A stretch of DNA of 64,000 bases from Bacteroidota bacterium (GCA_009773515.1 WSXX01000004.1:62001-126000); one strand, 5' to 3'; counted from the stretch's first letter, positions 9,595-19,073 are shown. Notes: generated by a model from the letters alone, not told the origin. Made by a program: numbers and translations.

Positions 9595-10242
9595 ATGAAG
9601 AAGATAGCAATAGTTGATGACCACCGTATAGTTCGTGATGGCATACGGGCAATGCTTACCGGAAGTACTGTGTTTGAGCTGGTTTATGAGGCTTCAAATG
9701 GTTCGGAAATGAAGATGATTCCCAAAAGTATTGTCCCTGATATTGTGTTGCTTGATATTGGTTTGCCTGATATTTCAGGCCTCGAACTGATTGCGTTTAT
9801 AAAGGAAACGGCCGGAAGTAAGATTTTGATTCTTACTGCAGAAATGGAAGAAAATCTGATTTGTGAAGCTGTTGAAAAGGGTGCAGATGGATTTTTGCAT
9901 AAAGATGCTTCAGGCGAAGAGCTGATCAGTGCAATGAATATTATTTCGGGAGGTGAGCCTTACTTCGGGCAAAACCTTTCATCTATAGTTTATCGCAGTT
10001 TCAAACGAAAAATCAAAGACCTGAACTCTATTCATAATATGCCGGCACTGACCGAAAGAGAGCTTGAAATTATCAGGGAGCTGGGAGAAGGTCTGAGTTT
10101 TAAGGAGATAGGAAATAAATTGTTTATTAGTCCGCGAACTGTTGAAAATCACAAGAATAACATACTGGAGAAGCTTGAGCTTAAAAATACCATTGAGCTG
10201 GTAAAGTATGCCATAAAGCACAAAATAATAATCCTGGAGTAA
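9595..10242 (+). CDS. NarL/FixJ-type response regulator
   Basis: This 215-residue regulator has a receiver domain (residues 1-120) with the acidic pocket VDDH, the phospho-acceptor Asp54 in VLLDIGLPD, and Lys in LHKDA. The C-terminal LuxR-type HTH (about 148-207) reads LTERELEIIRELGEGLSFKEI followed by SPRTVENHKNNI. It should be phosphorylated by the kinase encoded two bases upstream. The target genes are not evident; the following lipoprotein gene faces the opposite way. A strong hairpin ends the operon. Confidence 0.95.
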   Translation: MKKIAIVDDHRIVRDGIRAMLTGSTVFELVYEASNGSEMKMIPKSIVPDIVLLDIGLPDISGLELIAFIKETAGSKILILTAEMEENLICEAVEKGADGFLHKDASGEELISAMNIISGGEPYFGQNLSSIVYRSFKRKIKDLNSIHNMPALTERELEIIRELGEGLSFKEIGNKLFISPRTVENHKNNILEKLELKNTIELVKYAIKHKIIILE

Positions 10243-10251
10243 AACAGATAA

Positions 10252-10309
10252 GCTGTCAGAAAATTCCGGAGATTTTTATAGTTCCGGAATTTTCTGACAG
10301 CCTCTTTTT
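10252..10309. terminator. 19-bp perfect hairpin terminator
   Basis: The arm at 10252-10270 (GCTGTCAGAAAATTCCGGA) is perfectly complementary to 10283-10301, with a 12-base loop, followed by CTCTTTTTA. It lies between the convergent regulator and lipoprotein genes and can serve both. Confidence 0.9.
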
Positions 10310-10331
10310 ATGATCTTAAATATGTCTGCTT

Positions 10332-10838
10332 TTATTCAATTCCAAGTCTTTCAGCTTCTGCGGGTTCTTGTTTTTTGATCAGTTCAAATTGTGAGTATTG
10401 CGTAATAATATTGAAACTGCCGATTAAAGCAGCAAGTTCAGCATCAATTTTGGCATAATGTATTCTGGCTTCGTTCTGTGTTCTTCCCCAGGCCGGGTTA
10501 CGGGCAATGTTGTTGATTTTAACGCCCAGCTGATCTGAACTTGTTTTCTGATCATACTCGCTCATTCCGGCTCTCATTTTCCCGTAAGGAATCATTTTAT
10601 CAATGATTGAATTTTTTAATGCCTTTACATTCTCTTTCAATTCGGGCGTAACTTCGGGTTTTTCTCCGGTGAGGGCATCCAGTTCATTCATGCTTTCTTC
10701 ATAAATCGCATAAACTTCTCCTGCCCATTCAAGAGTGCTGAGTTTTTTCATCTTTTTTTCTGATTTTGGTGTGGTCTGACCATTGTTGCATCCGGCAAAA
10801 AGCACCATCAGGGCTGCCATCAGGATAAACTGCTTCAT
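10332..10838 (-). CDS. Small lipoprotein of unknown function
   Basis: The start at 10838 gives 168 residues beginning with a classical lipoprotein signal (cysteine in LFAGC). A longer frame to 10895 would put 19 unlikely residues before the signal, and an AAGGAGT ribosome-binding site precedes the chosen ATG, which is unusual in this group and supports it. The mature protein is charged and probably helical, with no domain I recognise. A TAGGTTTG box (minus strand, 10881-10888) matches the -7 promoter consensus about 43 bases upstream. It converges on the two-component operon. Confidence 0.75.
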   Translation of the reverse strand: MKQFILMAALMVLFAGCNNGQTTPKSEKKMKKLSTLEWAGEVYAIYEESMNELDALTGEKPEVTPELKENVKALKNSIIDKMIPYGKMRAGMSEYDQKTSSDQLGVKINNIARNPAWGRTQNEARIHYAKIDAELAALIGSFNIITQYSQFELIKKQEPAEAERLGIE

Positions 10839-11015
10839 AATAAACTCCTTCTTTTTTGGTGGGTGAATAATTTCGATAAGCAAACCTACAACCATAAAAA
10901 CTTTCTTATTGTGGGTGATATTCCCTATAAAATATGAGGTAATACAATCATTTTGCTTTTTGCAGGATGGTATTTGTAAAAATCAGCCTTAATTTAGCCC
11001 CACAATTTAAAGCAC

Positions 11016-12518
11016 ATGAAAGTCAGAATCGCAATTCTATCGATGTTCCTGTTTTTTGTTGTTACTGATATTTCGGGGCAATGGGAACCGCAAACAGTAA
11101 TTAACCAGCGCACCATAAATAATTTATATGTTTCTGATGCCGATGGCAATTTGCATCCTTCCGAAATTGAAAAACTGACTCGTATTCTTCAGCAAACAGA
11201 AAAAGAAACCGGGGTGCAGTTTGCCATTGTGGTGGTGAATGAAATCAGTGAAAAGTGGGATGTAATGAGCTTCGGGGTTGAGTTGTTCAATAACTGGGGG
11301 CTTGGCCTGAAAGACAAGGATAACGGGCTTTTGCTGCTGATTGTTATGAACACACGCGACTGGCGTTTCTTTAGCGGTTATGGAGTTGAAAGTTCGTTGC
11401 CGGATGCACTTCTGATCAGATTGGGCAAAACATACATTGTTCCGGCTTTTCAACAGAACCTTTATGGCAAGGGGCTGATTGATGTTAGTGATAAAATAAA
11501 TCGGATACTCACCGATAAAGACGTAGAGGCGGCTTCGCGGTTTCATATGAATTATGAACCCTGGTGGGATACTTTTCAGGTTGTGCTTTGGTTTGCATGG
11601 TTCGCAATGATGGCCTTGGCATTATATTTTCTGCAGAAAAAAAGTAAAAGGAAAAATAAAGAAAGTGTTCCTGCAGGACCGTTTAAATCAAACGAAGATG
11701 CAGCGGGTATGGTATTGCTTGTTCCTGACAAGCCATCGAAGGTTAAAGTATGGGAAGGGGATAAGGTCACTCATTTTTTATCGGTTTATCTGATGGCTGG
11801 CATAGTGCCGGGAATGGCTTCTTATTACGACGAAGTGTTCAGCAATCCTGTTGGCAATGCCTTTTTCGGTTTTTATATTTACCTTTTTGTGCTTTCGGTT
11901 ATTGTGCAATACAGGCTGAACCGAAATGCAAAACGCATTTCACCTGATGACCCTTCGCGCTTTCTTATTCTTGCAGAAGCCAACAAACTGATGATTCTCA
12001 GAATTATTTTCTTTCCGCTGGCATTCCTGCCCTATTATTTCTTTTATAAACGGCAATTAAACAGCCTTAAGGATGGAAAAATAGCCTGCCGTCAATGCAG
12101 TCAGGATGCACTTCCTATGACGCATAGCGAATACAACCAATATCTTTCGGTTGCTGAAATGCTTGAGATAAAGCTGAAAAGCCGTGATCCAAGGTTTTAT
12201 AAATGTTCAGGCAATCATATTACAAAAATTATGTTTGAAGGCAAACGGGCTTCTGCATTCAGAATGTGCAGGAAATGCAAGACATTAACCATGGCTAAAA
12301 CCGGCGAAAAAACACTTCAGTCGGCTACCTACAGTTCAAAAGGCGAAGGTCAGCGGGAGTTTACCTGTAAAAACTGCGGAGAAATCATGTTAACCACATT
12401 TGTAATTCCTATGAAACAGAGAAGCTCCTCAGGGTCGGGCTCTGGTTCTTCAGGCTCAGGCGGTGGATCATGGGGCGGAGGTAGAACCGGAGGCGGCGGT
12501 GCCGGAGGGAAATGGTAA
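11016..12518 (+). CDS. TPM-domain protein with zinc ribbons and Gly/Ser tail
   Basis: The 500-residue protein has a signal peptide (cleavage near SGQ, residue 22), then a TPM domain (about 35-170) marked by IVVVNEISEKWDVMSFGVELFNNWGLG and a GYGVESSLPD stretch. A membrane helix follows (about 190-207), and two more near 285-305 and 325-345. The C-terminal third holds CxxC pairs (CRQC, CRKC, CKNC) that probably bind zinc, and the last 30 residues are Gly/Ser-rich ending in GGAGGKW. TPM proteins of this layout are common in Bacteroidota; proposed roles include photosystem or membrane-protein maintenance in plants, but the bacterial role is unclear. The gene may head the same-strand run that continues to 21418. 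Confidence 0.85.
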   Translation: MKVRIAILSMFLFFVVTDISGQWEPQTVINQRTINNLYVSDADGNLHPSEIEKLTRILQQTEKETGVQFAIVVVNEISEKWDVMSFGVELFNNWGLGLKDKDNGLLLLIVMNTRDWRFFSGYGVESSLPDALLIRLGKTYIVPAFQQNLYGKGLIDVSDKINRILTDKDVEAASRFHMNYEPWWDTFQVVLWFAWFAMMALALYFLQKKSKRKNKESVPAGPFKSNEDAAGMVLLVPDKPSKVKVWEGDKVTHFLSVYLMAGIVPGMASYYDEVFSNPVGNAFFGFYIYLFVLSVIVQYRLNRNAKRISPDDPSRFLILAEANKLMILRIIFFPLAFLPYYFFYKRQLNSLKDGKIACRQCSQDALPMTHSEYNQYLSVAEMLEIKLKSRDPRFYKCSGNHITKIMFEGKRASAFRMCRKCKTLTMAKTGEKTLQSATYSSKGEGQREFTCKNCGEIMLTTFVIPMKQRSSSGSGSGSSGSGGGSWGGGRTGGGGAGGKW

Positions 12519-12904
12519 TCATGCCGATTTATCAGATTCATCTCTGATTTCTTCGATATTTTATTAGGTTGGGAGGGCTATGCGTGGATTCGATGGGCAC
12601 AGGTAATTTCTATGTATTGGCATTCATAAAAGCAGTTAAGTTTCAGATATTTATATCCATAAAGTAATCGCAACATATTATATCACAATAATATAGCAAC
12701 ACAACAATCAAATCAAAAACAGATTCGGTTCCTGATTTCTTTCTTACTTATTCGTAAATCCCTCATCCGAAATGAGGGTTTTAACTCATGGTTCAGGCCA
12801 TGAGGTCGTACTAATTTAGCACCACTGAAACAGCAACAGCAACTCCCCTTCATCCTCCCTCCCCAATCCGGAAAAGCAGCATTATTCACCTAAATCCAGA
12901 TACC
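12519..12904. other. Intergenic stretch with two short dyads
   Basis: No gene is seen between the TPM gene and the micro-ORF. The only structures are two adjacent dyads, CCCTCAT/ATGAGGG (12760-12778) and CTCATGG/CCATGAG (12785-12804), and an AT-rich segment around 12670-12720. A TAATTTAG near 12812 could be a degenerate -7 box. Confidence 0.5.
12760..12804. repeat. Pair of adjacent palindromes
   Basis: CCCTCAT-ccgaa-ATGAGGG is followed after six bases by CTCATGG-ttcagg-CCATGAG. Neither is followed by a T-run, so a terminator is less likely than a REP-like or regulatory structure. It lies about 100 bases before the micro-ORF. Confidence 0.55.
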
Positions 12905-13057
12905 ATGAACCAGATTTATCAGATTCTCTATTCCATCAGGCGGGTTTTGAGCCTGCCTTCAATGATCTTTGGCACAGCCAGAGGCATTAAACGCGATGCC
13001 GATATGGTTTCAAAAGCCTTTAAACCAAAGGATAAAAAGCCAGAAGAAAAAAGGTAG
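12905..13057 (+). CDS. 50-residue micro-ORF
   Basis: An ATG frame of 50 codons reads MNQIYQILYSIRRVL and ends in KDKKPEEKR. The N-terminal half is amphipathic or weakly hydrophobic (LPSMIFGTARGI), the C-terminal half strongly basic and charged. It lies 29 bases before the coiled-coil gene on the same strand, and its codon use looks like that of its neighbours. It matches no family I know. It could be a small membrane-associated subunit encoded with the following genes. Confidence 0.5.
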   Translation: MNQIYQILYSIRRVLSLPSMIFGTARGIKRDADMVSKAFKPKDKKPEEKR

Positions 13058-13086
13058 TTATGTTGAACAATTAACAAAAAGCAGCA

Positions 13087-14412
13087 ATGGAAGATCCTAA
13101 AAAGTTAATGCAGGAAGCATCCGGCTATCTGCGAAAAGCGGAGAACAACATGTTTGGCGGCAAAAATCATGAAGCGGTTGAACTGCTGACAACAGCCGAC
13201 GAGCTCACTGAAAAAGCAGCACAGCAGGTTCCCGACGATTTTCAGGTTAAATCGCTGAGACAGAAAATTGAAAAAATGCGCAAAGACCTTGAGCGCAAGG
13301 GAATTGCAACCCGGCCAGGCAATGGTGGTGGTTTGCCTTTTGAAGTTGAGGCTCAGTTGGGTCACATCCGCGAAAGCATTCTGTCAAAAGATCTCAGCAG
13401 AGCAAAAAGAGAACTCGACAACTACTATGCACGATTTGCAGGGCCGCACACGGATATTCCTCAAATCAAGGAAATGCATATGCAGATTCAGGTTCTTGAA
13501 AAAGATGCCGAAGCTGCAGAGATCAGAAAAGCATCAGAAAAACTGGCGCTGGCTGAATCATTGTCGGCCAATGAAGCACTATGCCATGAATGGGAAGCTG
13601 AATTCCGGAGCATCCCTTATTTCGGCGGAACTGCCCATAATGTGCCTGGGTTGCTTGATGAGAAACAATATTTCATCAAAGCCAAAGAAGTTATTGAACT
13701 TTATTCGAAAGTGAAGTTTTCAGCAGAAAAATCAATAACACTTGAGAATTTTGCCAGAGATGTAGCACAGCGAATAAATGAATTTGAGGCAAATTTTGAT
13801 CAAACTGCCGCCGAAATGGCTGGCGAAATTCTTCGGGATATTGAAGAAAGCATAGACTTTTTGAACCGCGATACAGCCTGGGTTCATCAGCCAGAGCTAA
13901 AGCCACATTTCACAGGCAGGAGGGAGCTCGAAGCTTTCGGTTCGCGAATTGACGAAATCCAGCCTCTCTTTGATGAAAATGCCGCGCCATTTGAGAAGTT
14001 AAAGCACGCCTATTCTCAGCTTTTGAGTATGAATGAAGAGCGGAAAGCAGCCCGCAGCAAACGCATTACCATGCGCCCGGCAGTTGTAGCCGGCCCCGAA
14101 GCAGATGAAGCCATTCGGGTGGCAGGTGAAGCATTGCTCAAAAGTCATCCCGATGCAAAAGTTCTTAAAGCATCAGTAGTAAAAGAATGGGAACAAAAGC
14201 GGACCGAAAACTGGCTCGACAATACAAGAACCCAATGGGTTGTCAGAAATTTCCTTGAAACATCCGTTGAACTTGCTGCGCAATACAATGGCAGTAACCA
14301 CAGTCTTTTTTGCATGCATGTGCAGAAAGACATAAACAATGACGGAACCTATGGCAGAATATCAAGCCATTTGATGTTTGAGGAAATGATGGCCGCCGAA
14401 AATATCTCCTGA
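13087..14412 (+). CDS. Coiled-coil cytoplasmic protein of unknown function
   Basis: This 441-residue protein lacks a signal peptide and is dominated by helical, charged sequence, with likely coiled coils over residues 1-80, 100-170 and 230-330. It opens with MEDPKKLMQEASGYLRKAENN, a TPR/helical hairpin-like pattern. The last ~110 residues may form a separate small domain. I do not recognise the family. It ends two bases before the membrane protein gene, so the two are almost certainly cotranslated partners. Confidence 0.7.
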   Translation: MEDPKKLMQEASGYLRKAENNMFGGKNHEAVELLTTADELTEKAAQQVPDDFQVKSLRQKIEKMRKDLERKGIATRPGNGGGLPFEVEAQLGHIRESILSKDLSRAKRELDNYYARFAGPHTDIPQIKEMHMQIQVLEKDAEAAEIRKASEKLALAESLSANEALCHEWEAEFRSIPYFGGTAHNVPGLLDEKQYFIKAKEVIELYSKVKFSAEKSITLENFARDVAQRINEFEANFDQTAAEMAGEILRDIEESIDFLNRDTAWVHQPELKPHFTGRRELEAFGSRIDEIQPLFDENAAPFEKLKHAYSQLLSMNEERKAARSKRITMRPAVVAGPEADEAIRVAGEALLKSHPDAKVLKASVVKEWEQKRTENWLDNTRTQWVVRNFLETSVELAAQYNGSNHSLFCMHVQKDINNDGTYGRISSHLMFEEMMAAENIS

Positions 14413-14414
14413 TC

Positions 14415-14921
14415 ATGAGTGCAGCAGCAACCACCGATTGGGCAGCGGTTTATAAATCGCTGGATCTTGATGTGCTGAAGCGCATTTATAAATGGATGAC
14501 TGTAGCTATTCCCGTGGTTGGTGCCTTGCCTGTTGCTGCTGCTTTTCTGGTATTCAGGCATCAACCCGGGATTGGCGTTATGTTGGCTGCAGTAATTTTC
14601 ATTTTTTCAGTTCAAAAAGCCCGGAAACTTTATCTGCTAAATCGTAAACCCTATGTATATAGCGGAATAGTTACCGGGAAAAACATACTATCATACAGTC
14701 AATCCGATGCAGGGAGCACCACATACAAGTATTTTGTAAGGATATATGCTCAGGAAGCATTCGAAATTGATATCCGTGGCAAAGCAGATCCTCTGTCGAA
14801 AGGAAATAAGCCTGTAAAGCTCGGATGCTCAAAAGAACTTTATTCAACACTGAGTGAGGGGCAATTGGTAACCGCCCTGATTTTACCGCATGAAAAAACC
14901 ATTTTCAGGCTATTGCCATGA
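14415..14921 (+). CDS. Small membrane protein of unknown function
   Basis: This 168-residue protein has two adjacent membrane helices (about residues 30-50 and 53-72) and a C-terminal soluble domain of about 90 residues rich in beta-strands (YVYSGIVTGKNI, FVRIYAQEAFEIDIRGKAD). No family is recognised. It begins two bases after the coiled-coil gene and ends about 50 bases before the beta-helix gene. It may tether the coiled-coil protein to the membrane, but that is inference from gene order alone. Confidence 0.65.
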   Translation: MSAAATTDWAAVYKSLDLDVLKRIYKWMTVAIPVVGALPVAAAFLVFRHQPGIGVMLAAVIFIFSVQKARKLYLLNRKPYVYSGIVTGKNILSYSQSDAGSTTYKYFVRIYAQEAFEIDIRGKADPLSKGNKPVKLGCSKELYSTLSEGQLVTALILPHEKTIFRLLP

Positions 14922-14971
14922 CCTGAGAATAAAAAAACAGAACCTTTCAAACCAATTTAAAAGTAGCAACC

Positions 14972-16399
14972 ATGAAAAAATTAGGAATTATCTGCGCATT
15001 TGCAATGTCTCTGGCATTGACTATGCCATTATCGGCACAGATCGGAAGCCTGAAGGATGTTAAGAAAAATGTGCCGGGCTCAAAGAAAATTACTGAAGCT
15101 CAAAAAGACATCCCCTCAGCAGGAAAATCATCAGAATCAAAACCCGAAACTGTTGCGCCTTCCTTATCCGGAAGCAAACAGGTTTTTTATGTTTCAATGG
15201 CTTCGGGAAGTAACAGAAACGACGGAAGTAAAGGAGCACCGTTTAAAAACATCGATAAAGCCATCAACATGGCTCAGCCCGGCGCTGAAATACGAATTGC
15301 CGGCGGGGTTTATATGGGTACCCTGAATGTTGGTTTTATTGAAAGTGATAAACCGGTGAAGCTTTTCGGAAGTTTTGATGAAGGATTCAGCACACAGGAT
15401 ATTGTGGCACACCCCACTTTGATTCAGCCCGACAACGAAAGCGCCCGTTCGACCCGAAAAGTGATACTTAAATTTACCAAAGATGTTGCAGGCACCGTTA
15501 TCGACCATATAGTTTTTGATGGTGGCGAACGCAACGCCTATCATGCTGATGAAGGAGTAGTTGAAGGCATCGAAGGCGGCCGATTGCTGCCTCCTACCGA
15601 AAAACCAAAAGATAAATTTCCGACGGTTGGCGAACCTCTTCTTCAGTTTGTAAGTGCCACAACCGGTGGAGATGTAACCATTCAGAATTGTGTATTTACA
15701 AATGCTGCAAGCTTTGCCCTTCAGGCCGGACACCGCAGTGGTAAGTTCACAGTGAAAAATAACGTGTTTGCCGGCAATAAGATGGCTGCAATTGAGATTT
15801 ACGGAACCTGTGCCAGCACCGGCGGGCCCAATACCCTGGCGCTTTGTGGCGAAGTGGAAATTGCTTACAACACCATTCTGTTCAGCTGGAGCCGCACCAA
15901 AGATTTTCTTGATATGGGATATGGAGTACGCATTATGACCAAATGTGACTACAACATTCACAACAACATCATTGGTGCTTCAATTCTTGCAGGTATTGAT
16001 CATACCCGTTTCAATAAGAACGAATGGGTAAAGGTTGACAACAACATATTCTTTGTAAACAAAGACAAAGACTTTCACTACAGCCCGGCCAGCAACACCC
16101 GCCTGAGGATTGATGCAGGAGATTTCGGCGATCTTGAAATTGCAAGTGTAGAAGGTAACCGCAATGAAATTCCTGACGGTCTTAAAGTCAACAAGGCGTA
16201 TCTGGAAGGTTATCTTTCAGCAAGATACAGCGAGCAGGCCGACTTCGACCGCAACTCACCTGCCAATCAGTGGCGCGCTGCCATGGGCATGAATATGCAA
16301 GGCACCATTTCGTCGAGCGTGACCATGTTTTGCAATAAGTATCCATGGCGCGATGCTCTAAATCTGTTTGGAAATGTTCAGGGTTATGGAGCTCAGTAA
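14972..16399 (+). CDS. Secreted right-handed beta-helix protein (DUF1565-like)
   Basis: The 475-residue protein has a Sec signal peptide (cleavage after SAQ, residue 23) and a Lys/Ser-rich linker (24-65). It then has the DUF1565 opening FYVSMASGSNRNDGSKGAPF followed by KAINMAQPGAEIRIAGGVY, typical of parallel beta-helix surface proteins. Asn-rich turns (VDNNIFF, IHNNIIG) mark later coils. There is no T9SS sorting domain at the end, so it may remain periplasmic or use another route. No catalytic residues of a polysaccharide lyase were identified. It is flanked by other exported genes with gaps of 50 and 23 bases. Confidence 0.75.
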   Translation: MKKLGIICAFAMSLALTMPLSAQIGSLKDVKKNVPGSKKITEAQKDIPSAGKSSESKPETVAPSLSGSKQVFYVSMASGSNRNDGSKGAPFKNIDKAINMAQPGAEIRIAGGVYMGTLNVGFIESDKPVKLFGSFDEGFSTQDIVAHPTLIQPDNESARSTRKVILKFTKDVAGTVIDHIVFDGGERNAYHADEGVVEGIEGGRLLPPTEKPKDKFPTVGEPLLQFVSATTGGDVTIQNCVFTNAASFALQAGHRSGKFTVKNNVFAGNKMAAIEIYGTCASTGGPNTLALCGEVEIAYNTILFSWSRTKDFLDMGYGVRIMTKCDYNIHNNIIGASILAGIDHTRFNKNEWVKVDNNIFFVNKDKDFHYSPASNTRLRIDAGDFGDLEIASVEGNRNEIPDGLKVNKAYLEGYLSARYSEQADFDRNSPANQWRAAMGMNMQGTISSSVTMFCNKYPWRDALNLFGNVQGYGAQ

Positions 16400-16422
16400 C
16401 AAAAAGTTAAATCCGTAAAGCC

Positions 16423-17388
16423 ATGAAAACGAAAACCTTGCTTTTCATTTTGTTCTGTAGCTTTCATCTGTTGAGTTATGCTCAGAAACCCGGTGAGATC
16501 ATCTTTTCTTCCTCACCTATAGATCCGCTGAACCCGGTTGCGTTGAAAACCAATTTTGCAGCCGGTGAACACATATATGCGGTGGCTTATCTGCCGCAAA
16601 CAGTCAATGCGTATTATTCGCATGAGTCTCCCGAAAAAAAAGTAAACCTTGAGGTATTTATTTACACCGTTAAGCCACCGCTTTACGATTACCAGAAGCA
16701 GGACCGTGAGGAGCAACTTACCTATGCAAACCTGATTGTTTCGGGCAGTATCAAAGCCAATAAATACGTGGTGATAGATATAGTGCCTGATCCGGTAACT
16801 ACGGAAGCATATGGAAATGAGGAAATAACCTACAAAGAGTTTGGCAAAAAATTCGACGGACCGGCAAATTTTGCAGAAGCACTTTCTAAACTGGAGTCAG
16901 GCGATAATAAACTGAAAATTGTGTTGAATTGCTACTATAATCAGGCCGCCACGGGAAATCTGTCCCTTTCGGGAAACAGTTTTGAGGCTTATAATCAGCT
17001 GGCACTTCAATTGAACACTACCGCTGCAAATGCCGGGGCAAAAAATGCCCGGTTGCCTAAAGCTGAAAAATCTGATCCGGCCCTCGAAAGTCGCATGATT
17101 GCTGCTTTAAAAAATTCTAACGACTGGAAAAATGGTCGTTTTGATGCAACTGAAGTTCTCAAAATTGCAATCTACGATAAAGACTGGTACATCAGGCGGC
17201 ATGAAATCTCAGGTGCCATTCTGCATCGCTACATCAGGGCAGCCATTGCTGTGAAAGGAAAAGGCGGTCAATGTGCTTATTACATAATGACTTTCCAGGA
17301 AGACTATGTCGGCGGAAAATTCCAGCCGCTGAAATACGATGGCGCCGGCGACCGCTATGCAATGAATTGCGAGAATGTTGGGAAATAG
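16423..17388 (+). CDS. Secreted protein of unknown function
   Basis: The 321-residue protein has a clear Sec signal peptide (hydrophobic stretch then SYAQ near residue 20). The body is beta-rich in the first half and mixed afterwards, with a C-terminal part containing GGQCAYYIMTFQEDY and two cysteines. I recognise no family. It begins 23 bases after the beta-helix gene and ends 32 bases before the next lipoprotein, so it belongs to the same transcript. Confidence 0.65.
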   Translation: MKTKTLLFILFCSFHLLSYAQKPGEIIFSSSPIDPLNPVALKTNFAAGEHIYAVAYLPQTVNAYYSHESPEKKVNLEVFIYTVKPPLYDYQKQDREEQLTYANLIVSGSIKANKYVVIDIVPDPVTTEAYGNEEITYKEFGKKFDGPANFAEALSKLESGDNKLKIVLNCYYNQAATGNLSLSGNSFEAYNQLALQLNTTAANAGAKNARLPKAEKSDPALESRMIAALKNSNDWKNGRFDATEVLKIAIYDKDWYIRRHEISGAILHRYIRAAIAVKGKGGQCAYYIMTFQEDYVGGKFQPLKYDGAGDRYAMNCENVGK

Positions 17389-17420
17389 GACGCATTATAA
17401 AACCCTTAAAGAAAAGAACA

Positions 17421-18137
17421 ATGAAAACAACCCGATTCATTTTGATAAGTGTCCTGATTTTTGCCGTTGCATTGTCATCGTGTAAAAAAGATAAGGATAC
17501 AGACCCGACGAATAAACCTCCCGTTGAAATAATTCCTGCCGACAATGATCCTGTTTCCGGAATTGTAACCGGCACTATTGCTGAAGCAGATTTTGATGAA
17601 CTTCAGTCAACTTCTGAGGTAAGTTTAAATCGCATTCCTCATTCCCTTGCTAAGTTTCTTGAACTTCGCAATCAGATAGCGCATACCCCTCAGGGTGCAG
17701 CAGTAATGATGCTTGTTGCCATGCGGATTTATCAGCAATACCCCATAGAAGGAATGAAATGCCTTACTGCAGCCAGCACAAGTCCGCTTATAGTTCCGGC
17801 AGCCAATGAAGCCGGAAATTACGAGGGATATGTTATGGGTAACATTTCGGAACTTAAGCGTAAACTGACCGATTACAGCTATCTGCCTTTTGTCTATTTT
17901 GAAGGAGCATCACCTTCCAATAATTATACTCCGGCTGCTCCACCCTACATCGCCAGCCTGCTGGTCAATCAATACAGCTATATGTCATCAACTGATGGGA
18001 GTAAACGCATAAAAGTGTTTGTCCGAACGCTTGGTGCTGACAGTCCCCGTCCAGTGGTAGTGCGCAAAATCGGCGATTACTATAAAGTAACTGAATACAG
18101 CTCATTATATCTTGCTCCTAAACCTCCTTCCAACTAA
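17421..18137 (+). CDS. Lipoprotein of unknown function
   Basis: The start at 17421 yields 238 residues beginning with a lipoprotein signal (cysteine in ALSSC, residue 18). The open frame extends upstream to 17271, but that overlaps the preceding gene and has no signal. Residues after the anchor are Asp/Pro-rich (KDKDTDPTNKPP), a flexible tether. The globular part has no recognised domain. It lies 32 bases after the previous exported protein. Confidence 0.7.
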   Translation: MKTTRFILISVLIFAVALSSCKKDKDTDPTNKPPVEIIPADNDPVSGIVTGTIAEADFDELQSTSEVSLNRIPHSLAKFLELRNQIAHTPQGAAVMMLVAMRIYQQYPIEGMKCLTAASTSPLIVPAANEAGNYEGYVMGNISELKRKLTDYSYLPFVYFEGASPSNNYTPAAPPYIASLLVNQYSYMSSTDGSKRIKVFVRTLGADSPRPVVVRKIGDYYKVTEYSSLYLAPKPPSN

Positions 18138-18210
18138 TTGCCGGGTTCCATAAATAACTTAAAACCAATTTTATTTCATCAAAAAGTTTAACCACTAAAA
18201 ATCTGAAACC

Positions 18211-18477
18211 ATGAAAAACCTGATAGTTACTCTTGGCATTTTAATGCTGATGAGCTGCGGATTGCAGGCTCAGAACCTCGATAGGTTTGTTGAGAAAAAC
18301 AAGAACAGGGCAGTCAGAAAAACTGAAATGCGCGTCAACAGGAAAATCGACAAAGGCGTTGACAAAAGCCTTGATGCCACTGAAAAAGGGGCTGAAAATG
18401 CCGTAAAAAGCGATCCTCAGAAGAAGGAAGCCCGACGTAAGCGTAAAGCCGAAAAACAGGAAGCCAAAGAAGAATAG
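18211..18477 (+). CDS. Small exported highly charged protein
   Basis: This 88-residue protein has a signal sequence ending near LQAQ (residue 21), and the mature 67 residues are almost all Lys, Arg, Glu, Asp and Ala (DKSLDATEKGAENAVKSD, then KKEARRKRKAEKQEAKEE). Such composition suggests a helical, possibly disordered periplasmic peptide. The sequence LMSCG could alternatively act as a lipobox. Function is unknown. It sits 73 bases after the lipoprotein gene and 95 bases before the T9SS gene. Confidence 0.6.
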   Translation: MKNLIVTLGILMLMSCGLQAQNLDRFVEKNKNRAVRKTEMRVNRKIDKGVDKSLDATEKGAENAVKSDPQKKEARRKRKAEKQEAKEE

Positions 18478-18572
18478 TCTGAATATTAGTCTGGCGGAAG
18501 TTGATTCAGCTTTTGCCAAACCATTCAGGTGGTGATAGAAAAAGTAAACAATAATCATTTAAAGCAGTAAAA

Positions 18573-19073
18573 ATGAAACCCTTAAATCTTAAACTCATGG
18601 CATTGGTTGCGGTTGCCTTTTGTTTTTCGCAACTCAATGCACAAACCCTGCATGAAAACATGAATTCATCAGGAGGGAGTCTCTCGGGCAGCGGAGGATC
18701 CGCAAGCCAATCTGTTGGGCAGGTGTTTTACACCATTCCTTCAGGCACAGGTGGTTCAGCAAATCAGGGCATACAGCAGCCATACGAAATATCAATAGTT
18801 ACCGAAACAAAGGAAGCCATTGGTATCAGTCTGAAGATGATTGCCTACCCCAACCCGACAACAGGATTGCTGAAATTAAGAATTGATGATCTGCGGTTTG
18901 ATGACCTGATGTACCAACTTTTTGATGCCAGCGGAAAACTGCTGGAATCCGGAAATGTCTCAGGCACTGAAACCGACATCGACCTGATTTCAAGAGAACC
19001 GGCAGTTTATTTTCTTAAAGTTCTCCGCAAAAGTGAAGATCTGAAAACTTTTAAAATCGTTAAAACCCATTGA
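18573..19073 (+). CDS. Secreted protein with T9SS type A sorting domain
   Basis: The 166-residue protein has a signal peptide (cleavage after NAQ), a Gly/Ser-rich segment (SSGGSLSGSGGSASQSVGQVFY) and a C-terminal type A sorting domain (about residues 85-166). That domain opens with MIAYPNPTTGLLKLRID and ends in FLKVLRKSEDLKTFKIVK. It should cross the outer membrane by the type IX system. Small proteins of this type often precede S74-chaperone fibre proteins in Bacteroidota, as here: the next ATG follows the stop codon by two bases. Confidence 0.88.
   Translation: MKPLNLKLMALVAVAFCFSQLNAQTLHENMNSSGGSLSGSGGSASQSVGQVFYTIPSGTGGSANQGIQQPYEISIVTETKEAIGISLKMIAYPNPTTGLLKLRIDDLRFDDLMYQLFDASGKLLESGNVSGTETDIDLISREPAVYFLKVLRKSEDLKTFKIVKTH

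Noticed and set aside
17271..17420. Upstream extension of the lipoprotein frame
   Set aside because: It overlaps the preceding gene and places 50 odd residues before a clear lipoprotein signal.
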